DNA from: Mycolicibacterium boenickei | Lineage (GTDB): Bacteria; Actinomycetota; Actinomycetes; Mycobacteriales; Mycobacteriaceae | NCBI RefSeq assembly: GCF_010731295.1 | Contig: NZ_AP022579.1 | Location: forward strand, 5,084,001 to 5,148,000 | DNA length: 64,000 nt | Direction of reading: 5' to 3' | Notes under the pieces: generated by a model | What the model was told of the DNA's origin: nothing | The model's database searches: none | What the model saw: only the letters and a program-made list of their open reading frames with translations | Shown: positions 27,449 through 39,566 of the stretch, one piece after another | Layout of the letters: each line of letters starts with the position of its first letter | Numbering within the stretch: position 1 is the first letter of the stretch | Position numbers and translations under genes: made by a program

Positions 27449-27900
27449 TCACTCCATCAGGGTTGCGGCCAGGGTGCCGCCCAGCTCGTAGGCCCGTTCC
27501 CGGACTCCGGCGTCGACCACACCCGTAACTTCGAGCACGTCGGCCGCTTTGACCAACGCCAGCCCCGTCACGATCTTGTCGACCGCATTCGCCGCACCGA
27601 CCGTGTCGTTGTTCCCGTGCACCCACAGACCGTACGGACGCCCGGCCACATGATCGAGGCTCGGGTAATACACGGTATCGAAGAAGTGCTTCAACGCACC
27701 GCTCATGTAACCGAAATTGGCTGTGGTACCGAACAAATAGCCGTCGGCGGCCAGCATGTCGGTGACCGTCGCAGCTAACGCGGGCTTCAGTTCGACAGTC
27801 ACGCCGGAGATCTCCGGATCGCGCGCCCCGGCCAGCACGGCCTCCAGGAGGTCCCGTGTCGCCGGAGAGGGCGTGTGATGCACCACGAGCAGCGTCTTGG

Positions 27901-27904
<4 letters not shown>
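27449..27904 (-). CDS. Flavodoxin-like NAD(P)H oxidoreductase (Rv2771c homologue)
   Basis: This 151-residue flavodoxin-fold protein has the FMN phosphate-binding loop VVHHTPSPATRDLL near residues 8-21, GYLFGTTANFGYMSGALKHFFD (about 64-85) and GLWVHGNNDT for the isoalloxazine ring. The likely role is FMN-dependent electron transfer or quinone reduction. The ATG at 27904 overlaps the upstream membrane-protein stop by four bases; longer starts are antisense artefacts. Confidence 0.87.
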
Positions 27905-30400
<2,496 letters not shown>

Positions 30401-30749
30401 GCACAAACCTCCAGACTGTTGACACGGCCAACCAGTTGGTCAGCGAGTGAGCGAGCAGAACTCTCGCAAACGATCAGAGACGACTGCAACTGCAAGGCCC
30501 CGAGTGCGGCAAACATCAAATTCCCACCACCGGGAGGCACGCGTCACACCTTGTGGGTAGAAGTAATCGACATAACGTCGCTCGAGTTGGATCCGCGGCA
30601 GCGCGGGCCGGACGCGCACGCCTCCCGCCCATCCCTCAGTGATGTGCACCTGACGTCGATACGAGTGAGGATGACGACGAAACCGCCTGTCACCCAGCCT
30701 GATTGCGCATGCCCGACCCGTGGATGCAGCCACCATCTACGGTGGAGCC
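30401..30749. other. Gap between mceA-like gene and META lipoprotein gene
   Basis: This 349-bp divergent region has no convincing coding sequence: short open frames lack ribosome sites and family features. It holds the inverted repeat at 30428-30439 and must contain both promoters. No clear -10/-35 pair, riboswitch or repeat stood out in the remaining 300 bp. Confidence 0.5.
30428..30439. promoter_or_regulatory. TetR-type inverted repeat upstream of the mceA-like gene
   Basis: CCAAC-CA-GTTGG is a perfect 5-bp inverted repeat 28 bases upstream of the mceA-like start. On the minus strand the surrounding ACCAACTGGTTGG matches 12 of 13 bases of the operator before the lipid-transfer thiolase gene at 51.9 kb. 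Operator function is inferred. Confidence 0.45.
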
Positions 30750-31520
30750 ATGCGTCTGACCCGTGTGGTGCCGTTCGCCATCGCCGTGCTCGCGTTCATG
30801 GGATGCTCCGACAACGCGGCCGCCGACGCCGAAGACCTCAACGGCCGCACCTTCATCTCGGAGCGGGTGGAAGGTGACCAGATCCCCGGCGGTGGACCGC
30901 TGACGATCGGTTTCGACGGGAAGCAGATCAGCACCTTCGCCGGCTGCAACCACGGTTCCGGCTCCGCCGAGTTGTCCGACGGCCGGATCACCACCCAGCT
31001 GGCGATGACCATGATGGCCTGCGCGCCACCGGTCGGCGATGCCGACGCCTGGGTGTCGAAGTTCTTCGACGCCAAGCCAACCTGGTCGTTGTCGGGCGAC
31101 ACCCTCACGTTGCAGACCGAGGCTGCGACCGTCACGCTGCGGGACAAGAAGGTGGCCGACCCAGATCGCCCGCTCACCGGCACCACCTGGCAGGTCACCA
31201 GCCTGGTGTCCGCGCAGGCGGTCAGCACCTCGGTCGCTCTCGAGCAGTCCAAGCCCACACTGGTCATCGGGGACGACGGCGCCGTCAGCGGTTCGACTGG
31301 TTGCAACCGGATCACCGGCCGCGCAACCGTTTCCGGGTCACCGGCTGTCATCGACTTCGGCCCGCTGGCCACCACCAGGATGGCCTGCTCTCCGGAAGTC
31401 TCCGAGGTCGAGCAGGCCGTGCTCCGGGTGCTCAAGGGCTCGGTCCAAACTTCCATCGATGCCGACGAACTGAAGCTCTCCGGCGCCGACGGCAACGGGC
31501 TGGTACTGCGCGCGCAGTGA
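30750..31520 (+). CDS. Lipoprotein with two META (DUF306/HslJ-like) domains
   Basis: This 256-residue exported protein has a signal peptide (residues 1-22) ending in the lipobox-like L-A-F-M-G-C, so lipidation at the cysteine is likely, although the -1/-3 positions are slightly unusual. Two META domains follow, each with the F-x-G-C-N or G-S-T-G-C-N-R motif and a later M-x-C-[AS]-P: residues about 33-130 and 145-255. META proteins are linked to envelope stress or heat resistance. The ATG at 30750 starts M-R-L-T-R, a proper signal n-region. Confidence 0.83.
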   Translation: MRLTRVVPFAIAVLAFMGCSDNAAADAEDLNGRTFISERVEGDQIPGGGPLTIGFDGKQISTFAGCNHGSGSAELSDGRITTQLAMTMMACAPPVGDADAWVSKFFDAKPTWSLSGDTLTLQTEAATVTLRDKKVADPDRPLTGTTWQVTSLVSAQAVSTSVALEQSKPTLVIGDDGAVSGSTGCNRITGRATVSGSPAVIDFGPLATTRMACSPEVSEVEQAVLRVLKGSVQTSIDADELKLSGADGNGLVLRAQ

Positions 31521-31522
31521 AC

Positions 31523-32035
31523 CTACAGCGGTGACGCCCCACGCAGATGTTCGAAGATCAATGAGGTCTGTGTGCCCGCGACGTCGGCGTCGGCGTTGAG
31601 GTTCTCCACCACGAACGCCCGCAGATCCTCGGTGTCCCGCGCGGCCACGTGCAGGATGAAGTCGTCTCCCCCGGCCAGGAAATACACGTCCATCACCTGT
31701 GGCCGCGTGCGGATATGGGCGATGAAGTTACGGATCTTGCCCCGCGCGTTCGACTGGAGGCTCACCGAGATCATCGCCTGCAGGCTGAGCCCGACGGCGG
31801 CGGGATCGATGTCGGTGTAGAAGCCCCGGATCACGCCGATCTCCTGAAGTCTGCGCACCCGGCCGTGGCAGGTGGACGCGGCGACACCGACCGCGTCGGC
31901 CAGCGCGCTGTTGGACATCCGGGCGTCGGCGTGCAGCGCCAAGAGGATGCGGCGGTCCACGTCATCGAGTTCAGGCCGAACATCCTTCGGCGAACGGGTC
32001 ACACGCCCCGGCAAGTTTGATGATTCTTCATGCAC
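31523..32035 (-). CDS. aldR: Lrp/AsnC-family regulator AldR
   Basis: This 170-residue Lrp-type protein has an N-terminal HTH (about residues 25-75; DDVDRRILLALHADARMSNS) and a C-terminal RAM ligand domain ending FEHLRG. It matches Rv2779c AldR, which senses alanine and controls the divergent ald gene. The start region carries the direct TTCTTCA repeats that it may bind. It converges on the META lipoprotein gene with a two-base gap. Confidence 0.92.
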   Translation of the reverse strand: MHEESSNLPGRVTRSPKDVRPELDDVDRRILLALHADARMSNSALADAVGVAASTCHGRVRRLQEIGVIRGFYTDIDPAAVGLSLQAMISVSLQSNARGKIRNFIAHIRTRPQVMDVYFLAGGDDFILHVAARDTEDLRAFVVENLNADADVAGTQTSLIFEHLRGASPL

Positions 32036-32094
32036 AGACCGACTCTAGCGAATCTTCATCGGAGATATTGCTCACTTATCGAAGGTTCTTCACA
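32022..32094. promoter_or_regulatory. Three TTCTTCA-type repeats in the aldR/ald promoter region
   Basis: GATTCTTCATG (32022-32032), GAATCTTCATC (32050-32060) and GGTTCTTCACA (32084-32094) share an ATCTTCA/TTCTTCA core, spaced 28 and 34 bases apart, near whole helical turns. Lrp-family octamers bind such phased sites. The first copy overlaps the aldR start. Assignment as AldR sites is inferred from position. Confidence 0.5.
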
Positions 32095-32130
32095 ATTATT
32101 TTCAGCACCCCAACCTTTGAAGGAGCGACC

Positions 32131-33246
32131 ATGCTCGTCGGTATCCCGACCGAGATCAAGAACAACGAGTACCGAGTGGCTATCACCCCGGCGGGCGTGG
32201 CAGAGCTGACCCGGCGCGGCCACGACGTGATCATCCAGGCCGGCGCAGGCGAAGGCTCGGCCATCACCGACAACGACTTCAAGGCCGCCGGTGCCGAGAT
32301 CGTGGCCACGGCCGACCAGGTCTGGGCCGAGGCCGAGCTGCTGCTCAAGGTCAAGGAGCCCATCGCGGCCGAGTACTCGCGCATGCGCAAGGGCCAGACG
32401 CTGTTCACCTACCTGCACCTGGCGGCGTCCAAGGAATGCACCGACGCGCTGCTGGCCTCGGGCACCACCTCGATCGCCTACGAGACAGTGCAGACCGCTG
32501 ACGGAGCTTTGCCGCTGCTCGCCCCGATGAGCGAGGTCGCCGGCCGACTGTCCGCACAGGTCGGCTCCTACCACCTGATGCGCACCCAGGGTGGTCGCGG
32601 CGTCCTGATGGGCGGCGTCCCCGGCGTCGCACCGGCCGAGGTCGTCGTCATCGGCGGTGGCGTCGCCGGCTACAACGCGGCCCGCATCGCCAAGGGCATG
32701 GGCGCTCACGTCACGGTGTTCGACCTGAACGTCAACACGCTGCGCAAGATCGACAACGAGACCAACGCCGGCATCGAGACCCGGTACTCGTCGTCGCTGG
32801 AACTGGAAGAGGCCGTCAAGAAGGCCGACCTGGTGATCGGCGCGGTGCTGATCCCGGGCGCCAAGGCCCCCAAGCTGGTCACCAATTCGACCGTGGCCCA
32901 CATGAAGCCGGGCGCGGTGCTGGTCGACATCGCCATCGACCAGGGTGGCTGCTTCGAGGATTCCCGTCCCACCACCCACGACGACCCGACGTTCCCCGTG
33001 CACGACACGGTGTTCTACTGCGTGGCCAACATGCCCGGCTCGGTGCCGCGCACCTCGACGTTCGCGCTGACCAACGCCACCATGCCGTACGTGCTCAAGC
33101 TGGCCGACAAGGGCTGGAAGGCGGCCTGCGAGGCCGACCAGGCCCTGGCCAAGGGCCTCTCGACGCACGAGGGCGCGCTGCTGTCCGAGCAGGTCGCCGC
33201 CGACCTCGACATGCCGTTCACCGATCCGGCCACCGTCCTGGCCTGA
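32131..33246 (+). CDS. ald: L-alanine dehydrogenase
   Basis: This 371-residue enzyme interconverts L-alanine with pyruvate and ammonia using NAD, and also reduces glyoxylate in mycobacteria. Conserved elements are [20 protein letters not shown] at the start, the catalytic Lys/His region [15 protein letters not shown] through FTYLHLAA, and the NAD fold [20 protein letters not shown] near residue 170. Length equals Rv2780. AAGGAGCG precedes the ATG. It is divergent from aldR and followed by a very strong hairpin terminator. Confidence 0.97.
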   Translation: MLVGIPTEIKNNEYRVAITPAGVAELTRRGHDVIIQAGAGEGSAITDNDFKAAGAEIVATADQVWAEAELLLKVKEPIAAEYSRMRKGQTLFTYLHLAASKECTDALLASGTTSIAYETVQTADGALPLLAPMSEVAGRLSAQVGSYHLMRTQGGRGVLMGGVPGVAPAEVVVIGGGVAGYNAARIAKGMGAHVTVFDLNVNTLRKIDNETNAGIETRYSSSLELEEAVKKADLVIGAVLIPGAKAPKLVTNSTVAHMKPGAVLVDIAIDQGGCFEDSRPTTHDDPTFPVHDTVFYCVANMPGSVPRTSTFALTNATMPYVLKLADKGWKAACEADQALAKGLSTHEGALLSEQVAADLDMPFTDPATVLA

Positions 33247-33260
33247 TCCCACCCCGACCG

Positions 33261-33292
33261 TCGCCCGGCTGGAGCTCGCTCCGGCCGGGCGA
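33261..33292 (+). terminator. Strong bipartite hairpin terminator of ald
   Basis: TCGCCCGGC pairs with GCCGGGCGA (9 bp), and inside it GGAGC pairs with GCTCC around a TC loop, leaving only one T-G mismatch between the two stems. It begins 15 bases after the ald stop. There is no T-tract, as is usual in mycobacteria. Confidence 0.75.
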
Positions 33293-33450
33293 TGTGCGTT
33301 TCGGCTCCCTGCGGGTCACCTGGCAGCCGCGCGTACCCGAGCTGTTCACCCCGCATTCGACCGGTGGCTCCACGCCGGTGCTTGGATCGAAAGGGCAAGC
33401 GTTACAAGGCCTTATCCTCCGATCGACGTTCCAGGACTGAGGAGTCACCC

Positions 33451-33921
33451 ATGGTCAACCTGCCCGTCGCGCACCAGCCCCGCCCGCTGCTGCCCGAGCT
33501 CTCGGAGTTCTTCGCCGGCATCACCCCGTTCGCCAGCCTGCGGCCGATCTTCGAGCGCAACCTCATGCGCATCGAAGACGAGGTCACCGAGGACCACTAT
33601 GAACTGCGGGCCGAGATCCCCGGTATCGATCCGGCCAACGACGTTCAGATCACCGTCGCCGACGGCCAGCTGACCGTGAAAGCCGAGCGTTCAGAGCGCG
33701 CCGACACCACCGCGCGGTCGGAGTTCTCCTACGGCTCGTTCCTGCGCACCGTGACCCTGCCCGCCGAAGCCGACGAGGACAACATCACCGCCGGTTACGA
33801 GCGCGGCATCCTGACTGTCCGCGTGCCGTTGTCGCAGAACCCCGCCGGCGCCCGTCAGATCGCGATCCAGGGCACCGAGAACGGCTCGACCGCAATCGAA
33901 TCCGCCGAACACTCAGAGTAA
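33451..33921 (+). CDS. Hsp20/alpha-crystallin family small heat-shock protein
   Basis: This 156-residue small heat-shock protein, related to mycobacterial Acr/HspX, has its alpha-crystallin domain at about residues 38-135 ([19 protein letters not shown]), the GILTVRVPL motif near 118-126 and a polar tail. It would hold unfolding proteins as an ATP-independent oligomeric chaperone. GAGGAG upstream supports the ATG at 33451. No DosR box was recognised upstream, so dormancy control is not supported. Its 3' end overlaps blaF by nine bases, tail to tail. Confidence 0.9.
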   Translation: MVNLPVAHQPRPLLPELSEFFAGITPFASLRPIFERNLMRIEDEVTEDHYELRAEIPGIDPANDVQITVADGQLTVKAERSERADTTARSEFSYGSFLRTVTLPAEADEDNITAGYERGILTVRVPLSQNPAGARQIAIQGTENGSTAIESAEHSE

Positions 33922-34797
33922 GGACGGCAGTACGGCAGCCGTCAGCTCACCGATGAGCGGGCGCAGGTTGTCGGCCTTCGGGTCGTCGGCCTGCGACCGC
34001 GTCATCACAGCCAGCAGCACACGCTGCCCGTCGGGCCCGTACGCGATCCCGACGTCATTGGTGCTGCCGTAATCCCCGCTCCCGGTCTTGTCGGCGGTGG
34101 TCCAGCCCTCCGGAAGCCCGGCGCGCACGCTCGAAGTCTGATTGGCCCGCATCCAGTCCTCCAACAGGCGGCGCTGCGGCGGGCTCAAGGCGTCACCGGC
34201 CAGCACCTCCCGGTACCCGGACGCCAAAGCCGCCGGAGTAGACGTATCTCTCGGGTCCCCGGGAATCGCCGAGTTCAACTCGACCTCCCAGCGGTCCAGG
34301 CGGGTCCGCTCATCTCCGATGCTGCGGGCGAACGCGGTGATACCCGCCGGCCCGTCAATGGTCTTCAACAGCAGGTTGCCCGCGGTGTTGTCGCTGCGCT
34401 GCAGCGCCGCCTGACACAGTTCTGCCAATGTCATCTCGGCACCGGCATGGGTCTCGGTGATCGGTGAGTTGGGCACGATCGCCTCACGGTCGACGAACAC
34501 CCGGTTGTCCAGCGAGATCTGGCGGCGTCCGACCATCTGCAACACGCGCGCGGCGGCGTAACCCTTGAACGTCGAGCACATGGCGAACATCTCGTCGGAA
34601 CGGTGCGCGAGTGTCCGCCCGGAATCCAGATTGGCTGCGTACAAGCCGATCAGGGCGTTGTGCCTGCGCTCCAGGTCCGCGATCTGGTCATCGACCGGGG
34701 CTGCCAGAGCCGGTGCGGCATCACCCACACCGGCACCGACGGCAGCAGCCGCCACCAGCGAACCGATCAGAACATTGCGCCGCGAGAGTCCGGTCAT
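33913..34797 (-). CDS. blaF: Class A beta-lactamase (BlaF-like)
   Basis: This 294-residue serine beta-lactamase has all class A motifs: S75-T-F-K78, S135-D-N137, general-base E171 in E-V-E-L-N, and K237-T-G. The N-terminus has a twin-arginine signal, S-R-R-N-V-L-I-G followed by a hydrophobic stretch and A-L-A-A, so it is probably exported folded by Tat. The sequence closely resembles, from memory, the chromosomal M. fortuitum enzyme BlaF, more than M. tuberculosis BlaC. It is a single gene with no linked regulator visible. Confidence 0.93.
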   Translation of the reverse strand: MTGLSRRNVLIGSLVAAAAVGAGVGDAAPALAAPVDDQIADLERRHNALIGLYAANLDSGRTLAHRSDEMFAMCSTFKGYAAARVLQMVGRRQISLDNRVFVDREAIVPNSPITETHAGAEMTLAELCQAALQRSDNTAGNLLLKTIDGPAGITAFARSIGDERTRLDRWEVELNSAIPGDPRDTSTPAALASGYREVLAGDALSPPQRRLLEDWMRANQTSSVRAGLPEGWTTADKTGSGDYGSTNDVGIAYGPDGQRVLLAVMTRSQADDPKADNLRPLIGELTAAVLPSLL

Positions 34798-34815
34798 CGG
34801 ACCCAGCGTAGCGGG

Positions 34816-36057
34816 TCAGCCGGCGATCGTCTGAAGCTGTTGTGGCAGGGCCTTTTTCGTACGATAGGGGCCGAGCACGGCGGCACCGTAGTCGCGGGAC
34901 AGCAATTGGTGGGCGACGGCGTTGACCTCTTCGAGCGTGACCGCCTCGATCTGGGCCAGCGTGTGGTCGATGGTCCGATGCTCACCGTAATTGAGCTCGC
35001 TGCGGCCGATGCGGTGCATGCGCGACCCGGAATCCTCCAGGCCGAGCACCAGACCACCACGCAACGACCCCTTGGCGATTCGGCATTCGTCTGCGGTGAT
35101 GCCGTCCCTCGCCACGCCTTCGAGAACTTCGGTGGTCACCCGGACCACTTCGTCGAACCGTTCCGGCTGGCATCCCGCGTACACCGAAAGCGCTCCGCTG
35201 TCGGCGAAGGTGTCCACCGTCGAGTACACCGAGTAGGCCAGGCCGCGTGATTCCCGAATCTGTTGGAACAGACGGGAACTCAAGCCGCCACCGAGTGCGG
35301 TGTTGAGCACCGACAGTGCCCACCGATGTTCCCAGTGCCGGCCGGGCGTACGAACCCCGAGCGACACGTGGGACTGCTCGCCGTCGCGGTCGACCACGAG
35401 CAGCGACGGTTTGCCACCGACTCGTCCGGCCCCCTTGCGCGGGGCCACCGCGGCACGCCCGGATTCCAGCCGCGGCCCGAAATGCTCCCGCACCAACGAC
35501 ACGACCACGTCGTGGTCGATGTTGCCGGCCACCGCCACGATCATCCGTTGCGGCGTGTAACGACGCACGTGGAACGAATGCAGCTGCGCGCGCGTCATCG
35601 TCTCGATCGACTCGACGCTGCCGATCACCGGCCTTCCGACCGGGTGATCGCCGAACATGGCCGTGAGGAAGACGTCGCCGAGGCTGTCCTCGGGATCGTC
35701 GTCGCGCATGGCGATCTCTTCGAGCACGACGTCGCGTTCCACCTCGACATCCTCGGTGGCGCAACGTCCCCGCAGCACCACGTCGGACACCAGGTCGACC
35801 GCGAGTTCGAGGTCGGAGTCGAGCACGTGTGCGTAGTAGCAGGTGTGCTCGCGCGTGGTGAACGCGTTCAGCTCACCGCCGACGGCATCGACAGCCTGCG
35901 CGATGTCGACCGCGCTGCGCGTCGGGGTGGCCTTGAACAGCAGGTGTTCCAGGAAGTGGGCGGCACCCGCGACGCTTCGTCCTTCGTCGCGGGAACCGAC
36001 ACCCACCCAGACCCCGACCGATGCCGAACGCACCGACGGGATGTACTCAGTGACCAC
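34816..36057 (-). CDS. pepR: M16-family zinc peptidase PepR
   Basis: This 413-residue (from the GTG at 36057) M16B processing-peptidase-like metalloprotease has the zinc motif H34-F-L-E-H38 with a downstream E-V-E-R-D-V-V-L-E-E supplying the third ligand, and the C-terminal LGGGLSSRLFQQIRE substrate region. It matches Rv2782c. The first conserved strand (D-L-P-G-G-L-R-V-V-T-E-Y) begins upstream of this GTG, and no ATG, GTG or TTG lies in frame there, so translation may begin at a CTG (36105 is the best candidate). It follows gpsI closely, as in other mycobacteria. Confidence 0.9.
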   Translation of the reverse strand: MVTEYIPSVRSASVGVWVGVGSRDEGRSVAGAAHFLEHLLFKATPTRSAVDIAQAVDAVGGELNAFTTREHTCYYAHVLDSDLELAVDLVSDVVLRGRCATEDVEVERDVVLEEIAMRDDDPEDSLGDVFLTAMFGDHPVGRPVIGSVESIETMTRAQLHSFHVRRYTPQRMIVAVAGNIDHDVVVSLVREHFGPRLESGRAAVAPRKGAGRVGGKPSLLVVDRDGEQSHVSLGVRTPGRHWEHRWALSVLNTALGGGLSSRLFQQIRESRGLAYSVYSTVDTFADSGALSVYAGCQPERFDEVVRVTTEVLEGVARDGITADECRIAKGSLRGGLVLGLEDSGSRMHRIGRSELNYGEHRTIDHTLAQIEAVTLEEVNAVAHQLLSRDYGAAVLGPYRTKKALPQQLQTIAG

Positions 36058-36134
36058 CCGGAGTCCGCCGGGCAGATCTGTCCGGCGGACATGTTTGGTG
36101 TTCAGTGCAGACGCCTTGGGTCGAGCTGAGGTGA

Positions 36135-38387
36135 TCAGGACTCGGCGGCGGCCGCTTCGGCCGGTGCCGCGGCACCGTCGTCAGCCGGTTCGGCCTTCTC
36201 CGCGCCCTCTTCGTCGACGAGCACCAGCGAGATCTTGCCGCGGTTGTCGATATCGGCGATCTCGACGCGCAGCTTGTCGCCGACCTTCACCACATCCTCG
36301 ACCTTGGCGATGCGCTTGCCGCGCCCCAGCTTGGAGATGTGGACCAGGCCGTCACGACCCGGCAGCAGCGACACGAACGCGCCGAAGTCGGTGGTCTTGA
36401 CCACGGTTCCGAGGAAACGCTCACCGATCTTGGGCAGCTGCGGGTTGGCGATCGCGTTGATCTTGTCGATCGCGGCCTGAGCCGACTCGCCATTGCTGGC
36501 GCCGACGAACACGGTGCCGTCGTCCTCGATGGAGATCGACGCGCCGGTCTCCTCGGTGATCGAGTTGATCATCTTGCCCTTGGGCCCGATCACCTCGCCG
36601 ATCTTGTCGACCGGAACCTTGATCGTGGTGATCCGCGGTGCGTAGGGGCTCATCTCGTCGGGCGTGTCGATGGCCTCGGCCATCACGTCGAGGATGGTCA
36701 GCCGTGCGTCCTTGGCCTGCGCCAGCGCACCGGCGAGCACCTTGGACGGGATGCCGTCCAGCTTGGTGTCGAGCTGCAGGGCGGTGACGAAGTCCTTGGT
36801 GCCTGCGCACTTGAAGTCCATGTCGCCGAAGGCATCCTCGGCGCCGAGGATGTCGGTCAGCGTCACGTAGCGGGTCTCACCGTTGACCTCGTCAGAGACC
36901 AGGCCCATGGCGATGCCGGCCACCGGCGCCTTGAGCGGCACACCGGCGTTCAGCAGCGACAGGGTCGAGGCACACACCGAGCCCATCGAGGTCGAGCCGT
37001 TGGAGCCCAGGGCCTCCGACACCTGACGGATGGCGTACGGGAACTCCTCGACGCTGGGCAGCACGGGAACCAGGGCCCGCTCGGCCAGCGCACCGTGGCC
37101 GATCTCGCGGCGCTTGGGCGAACCGACGCGACCGGTCTCACCGGTCGAGAACGGCGGGAAGTTGTAGTGGTGCATATAGCGCTTGGTGGTCTCGGGTCCC
37201 AGCGAGTCGATCTGCTGGGCCATCTTGACCATGTCCAGCGTGGTGACACCCATGATCTGGGTCTCGCCGCGCTCGAACAACGCGCTGCCGTGCGCCCGCG
37301 GGATGATGGCCACCTCGGCCGAGAGGGCGCGAATGTCGGTCACGCCACGACCGTCGATACGGAAGTGGTCGGTCAGGATGCGCTGGCGCACAAGCTTTTT
37401 GGTCAGCGAGCGGTAGGCCGCGCCGATCTCCTTCTCGCGGCCGGCGTAGGTGTCGCCCAGACGCTCGAGCACCTCGACCTTGATCTCGTTGGTGCGGTCG
37501 TCGCGCTCGTGCTTGCCGGCGATGGTCAGAGCCTCCGACAGCGCTTCGGTGGCCACCGCGGCCACGGCGTCGTAGACGTCTGCCTCGTAATCCGGGAACA
37601 GCGGGTACTCGGCGATCTCCTTGGCGGCCTTCTCCGCCAGCGCGGCCTGGGCGTCGCACAGCGTCGCGATGAACGGCTTGGCAGCCTCCAGACCCTCGGC
37701 GACGACGGCCTCGGTCGGAGCCTGGGCGCCGCCGGCGACCAGCTCGATCACGTTCTCGGTGGCTTCGGCCTCGACCATCATGATCGCGACGTCATCGCCC
37801 ACCTTGCGGCCCGCGACGACCATGTCGAAGACAGCCTTCTCAAGCTGTTCGACGGTCGGGAAGGCGACCCACTGGCCGTCGATCAGGGCGACGCGCACGC
37901 CGCCGACCGGACCGGAGAACGGCAGGCCGGAGATCTGCGTCGACGCCGAGGCGGCATTGATGGCCAGCACGTCGTACAGATCCTTCGGATCCAGGCTCAG
38001 GACGGTGACCACGACCTGGATCTCGTTGCGCAGACCGCTGACGAACGACGGGCGCAGCGGCCGGTCGATCAGGCGACACGTCAGGATCGCGTCGGTGGAG
38101 GGACGGCCCTCGCGCCGGAAGAACGAGCCGGGGATCCGGCCCGCGGCGTACATCCGCTCCTCGACATCGATGGTCAAGGGGAAGAAGTCGAAGTGGTCCT
38201 TCGGCGTCTTGCTGGCGGTGGTGGCGCTGAGCAGCATGGTCTCGTCGTCGAGGTAGGCGACGACGGAGCCGGCGGCCTGCTGGGCGAGCCGCCCGGTCTC
38301 GAAACGGATGGTGCGGGTGCCGAAGCTCCCGTTGTCGAGGGTTGCGGTGGATTCGAACACACCGTCTTCAAGTTCAACTACAGACAT
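36135..38387 (-). CDS. gpsI: Polynucleotide phosphorylase / guanosine pentaphosphate synthetase
   Basis: This 750-residue PNPase (Rv2783c) has two RNase PH domains (about residues 10-240 and 345-560) joined by a helical linker, a KH domain (about 590-650; [17 protein letters not shown]) and an S1 domain (about 655-725). An acidic Ala/Glu tail ends the protein. It phosphorolytically degrades mRNA 3' ends. Hairpins lie in the leader at 38438-38452 and further upstream. pepR follows after about 30-75 bp, depending on its start. Confidence 0.97.
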   Translation of the reverse strand: MSVVELEDGVFESTATLDNGSFGTRTIRFETGRLAQQAAGSVVAYLDDETMLLSATTASKTPKDHFDFFPLTIDVEERMYAAGRIPGSFFRREGRPSTDAILTCRLIDRPLRPSFVSGLRNEIQVVVTVLSLDPKDLYDVLAINAASASTQISGLPFSGPVGGVRVALIDGQWVAFPTVEQLEKAVFDMVVAGRKVGDDVAIMMVEAEATENVIELVAGGAQAPTEAVVAEGLEAAKPFIATLCDAQAALAEKAAKEIAEYPLFPDYEADVYDAVAAVATEALSEALTIAGKHERDDRTNEIKVEVLERLGDTYAGREKEIGAAYRSLTKKLVRQRILTDHFRIDGRGVTDIRALSAEVAIIPRAHGSALFERGETQIMGVTTLDMVKMAQQIDSLGPETTKRYMHHYNFPPFSTGETGRVGSPKRREIGHGALAERALVPVLPSVEEFPYAIRQVSEALGSNGSTSMGSVCASTLSLLNAGVPLKAPVAGIAMGLVSDEVNGETRYVTLTDILGAEDAFGDMDFKCAGTKDFVTALQLDTKLDGIPSKVLAGALAQAKDARLTILDVMAEAIDTPDEMSPYAPRITTIKVPVDKIGEVIGPKGKMINSITEETGASISIEDDGTVFVGASNGESAQAAIDKINAIANPQLPKIGERFLGTVVKTTDFGAFVSLLPGRDGLVHISKLGRGKRIAKVEDVVKVGDKLRVEIADIDNRGKISLVLVDEEGAEKAEPADDGAAAPAEAAAAES

Positions 38388-38691
38388 AGAGTCCGTTGGC
38401 CTCTTTCGAATTCATTCAACTGTTTCGCGGCGTCACGGTGGCGATACGCCACGGGCCCTGGATACGGCTACGGCCGTCGATCGAAGCGGCCGGATGGACC
38501 CCCAGAGCAATACTCTGTGACCGGGGTTCCGGCAGCCACTACCGAAGACCGCCCGTCCAGGCGGGCCCGATATGACTCGCAGGAACAACGCCCGCGGATC
38601 GCGGGTGCCGCACCTGTGTTCAGCGCAGATTTCGGCCGCTGAACGACCTCATGTTACACGGCAGCAACGGCCCAATCCGTATCCGTGCCAG
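38388..38691 (-). other. gpsI leader region with hairpins (304 bp)
   Basis: No gene is seen between lppU and gpsI. Three short perfect hairpins occur: GTGGCG-ATA-CGCCAC at 38438-38452, CCCGCG-GAT-CGCGGG at 38591-38605, and TTCAGCG with CGCTGAA around 11 bases at 38619-38643. The first lies 51 bases before the gpsI ATG, inside any transcript from an upstream promoter; the last is closest to the lppU stop and may end that transcript. Confidence 0.55.
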
Positions 38692-39192
38692 CTAGGACAC
38701 GTCCTCCACACATACGGTGAACTGGCGTTCCGGGTAGGCGTAGCCCACTCCGCTGGCGCACTGATCGACGTTCGACACCCCGCGGAGAACCTCGGTCGCC
38801 CGTTGTCGGTGCGGCGCAGACGAATCCGAGCAATCCACCCGATAGGGGTCCTTGTCGTTCTCCGGATCGATGCTCATGCAGCCGCCGGTGAGCCAGTCGA
38901 TGTCCAGACACAGCGTCTGTGTCTCGTCATCGAATGCGCTGCGCACCGAGTAGTAGGTGTCGACGTCGCCGGGGCACTGGTCGCTGTCGGTGACCGTGGA
39001 GATGACCTTGTAGTTAGACGCTTCGCTGCCGCACTCGGCCCGGCTGGCGTCCGGGCGCTCGTACGTGCCGCTCATCTTCAGGCAGTCCCCTGCCTTCATG
39101 TCCGCGGCCGCCGCGGACGAGCATGCGGTCAGACCGCCGAGGAAAAGTATCGCGGCTGCCCCGAGAGGGGCAGCCGCGGAAAGTGGTGGCAT
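38692..39192 (-). CDS. lppU: Lipoprotein LppU
   Basis: This 166-residue exported lipoprotein has a signal peptide ending in the lipobox L-T-A-C (Cys24). The mature part is rich in cysteine and acidic residues (C-L-K-M-S-G-T-Y, A-E-C-G-S, D-Q-C-P-G-D, L-C-L-D-I-D-W, V-D-C-S-D), so it should be disulfide-bonded on the outer face of the membrane. It matches Rv2784c in position. Function unknown. It starts 11 bases after the rpsO stop and is probably co-transcribed with rpsO. Confidence 0.88.
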   Translation of the reverse strand: MPPLSAAAPLGAAAILFLGGLTACSSAAAADMKAGDCLKMSGTYERPDASRAECGSEASNYKVISTVTDSDQCPGDVDTYYSVRSAFDDETQTLCLDIDWLTGGCMSIDPENDKDPYRVDCSDSSAPHRQRATEVLRGVSNVDQCASGVGYAYPERQFTVCVEDVS

Positions 39193-39202
39193 CGACGCCG
39201 CG

Positions 39203-39472
39203 TCAGCGACGCAGCCCGAGGCGCTCGATCAGCGAGCGGTAACGCGCCACGTCAACCTGGGCGACGTACTTCAGCAGCCGGCGACGGCGACCGACGAGCA
39301 GCAGCAGGCCGCGGCGCGAGTGGTGGTCGTGCTTGTGCTGCTTGAGGTGCTCGGTCAGATCCGAGATCCGCTTGGTCAGCAGGGCGACCTGGGCCTCCGG
39401 CGAACCGGTGTCGGTCTCGTGCAGACCGTAGCTGCTCAGGATTTCTTTTTTCTGCTCGGCAGTAAGCGCCAC
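39203..39472 (-). CDS. rpsO: 30S ribosomal protein S15
   Basis: This 89-residue S15 has the complete family sequence, from [20 protein letters not shown] through the helix-loop [21 protein letters not shown] to IERLGLRR. S15 binds 16S rRNA early in 30S assembly. The order ribF-rpsO-lppU-gpsI is conserved in mycobacteria; in many bacteria rpsO and pnp are also neighbours. A tandem 23-bp repeat lies about 95 bases upstream. Confidence 0.98.
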   Translation of the reverse strand: MALTAEQKKEILSSYGLHETDTGSPEAQVALLTKRISDLTEHLKQHKHDHHSRRGLLLLVGRRRRLLKYVAQVDVARYRSLIERLGLRR

Positions 39473-39566
39473 GAAAGTAACTCCATCATTTCAGTCCCGC
39501 GAACAAATTCTCGGCACAGCCACCGCGGACTGCAGCATGCACCGGACCGGCAGGAAGTCTATCACC

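Noticed and set aside
33300..33450. Possible DosR box upstream of the small heat-shock gene
   Set aside because: The closest sequence lacks the GGGAC...GTCCC symmetry of the DosR consensus, so hypoxia control is not supported.
36339..38642. A 767-codon open frame on the plus strand opposite gpsI
   Set aside because: It is the exact antisense of a well-conserved PNPase gene. The translated sequence is His/Gly/Asp/Arg-rich with no family features, as expected from high-GC codon bias.
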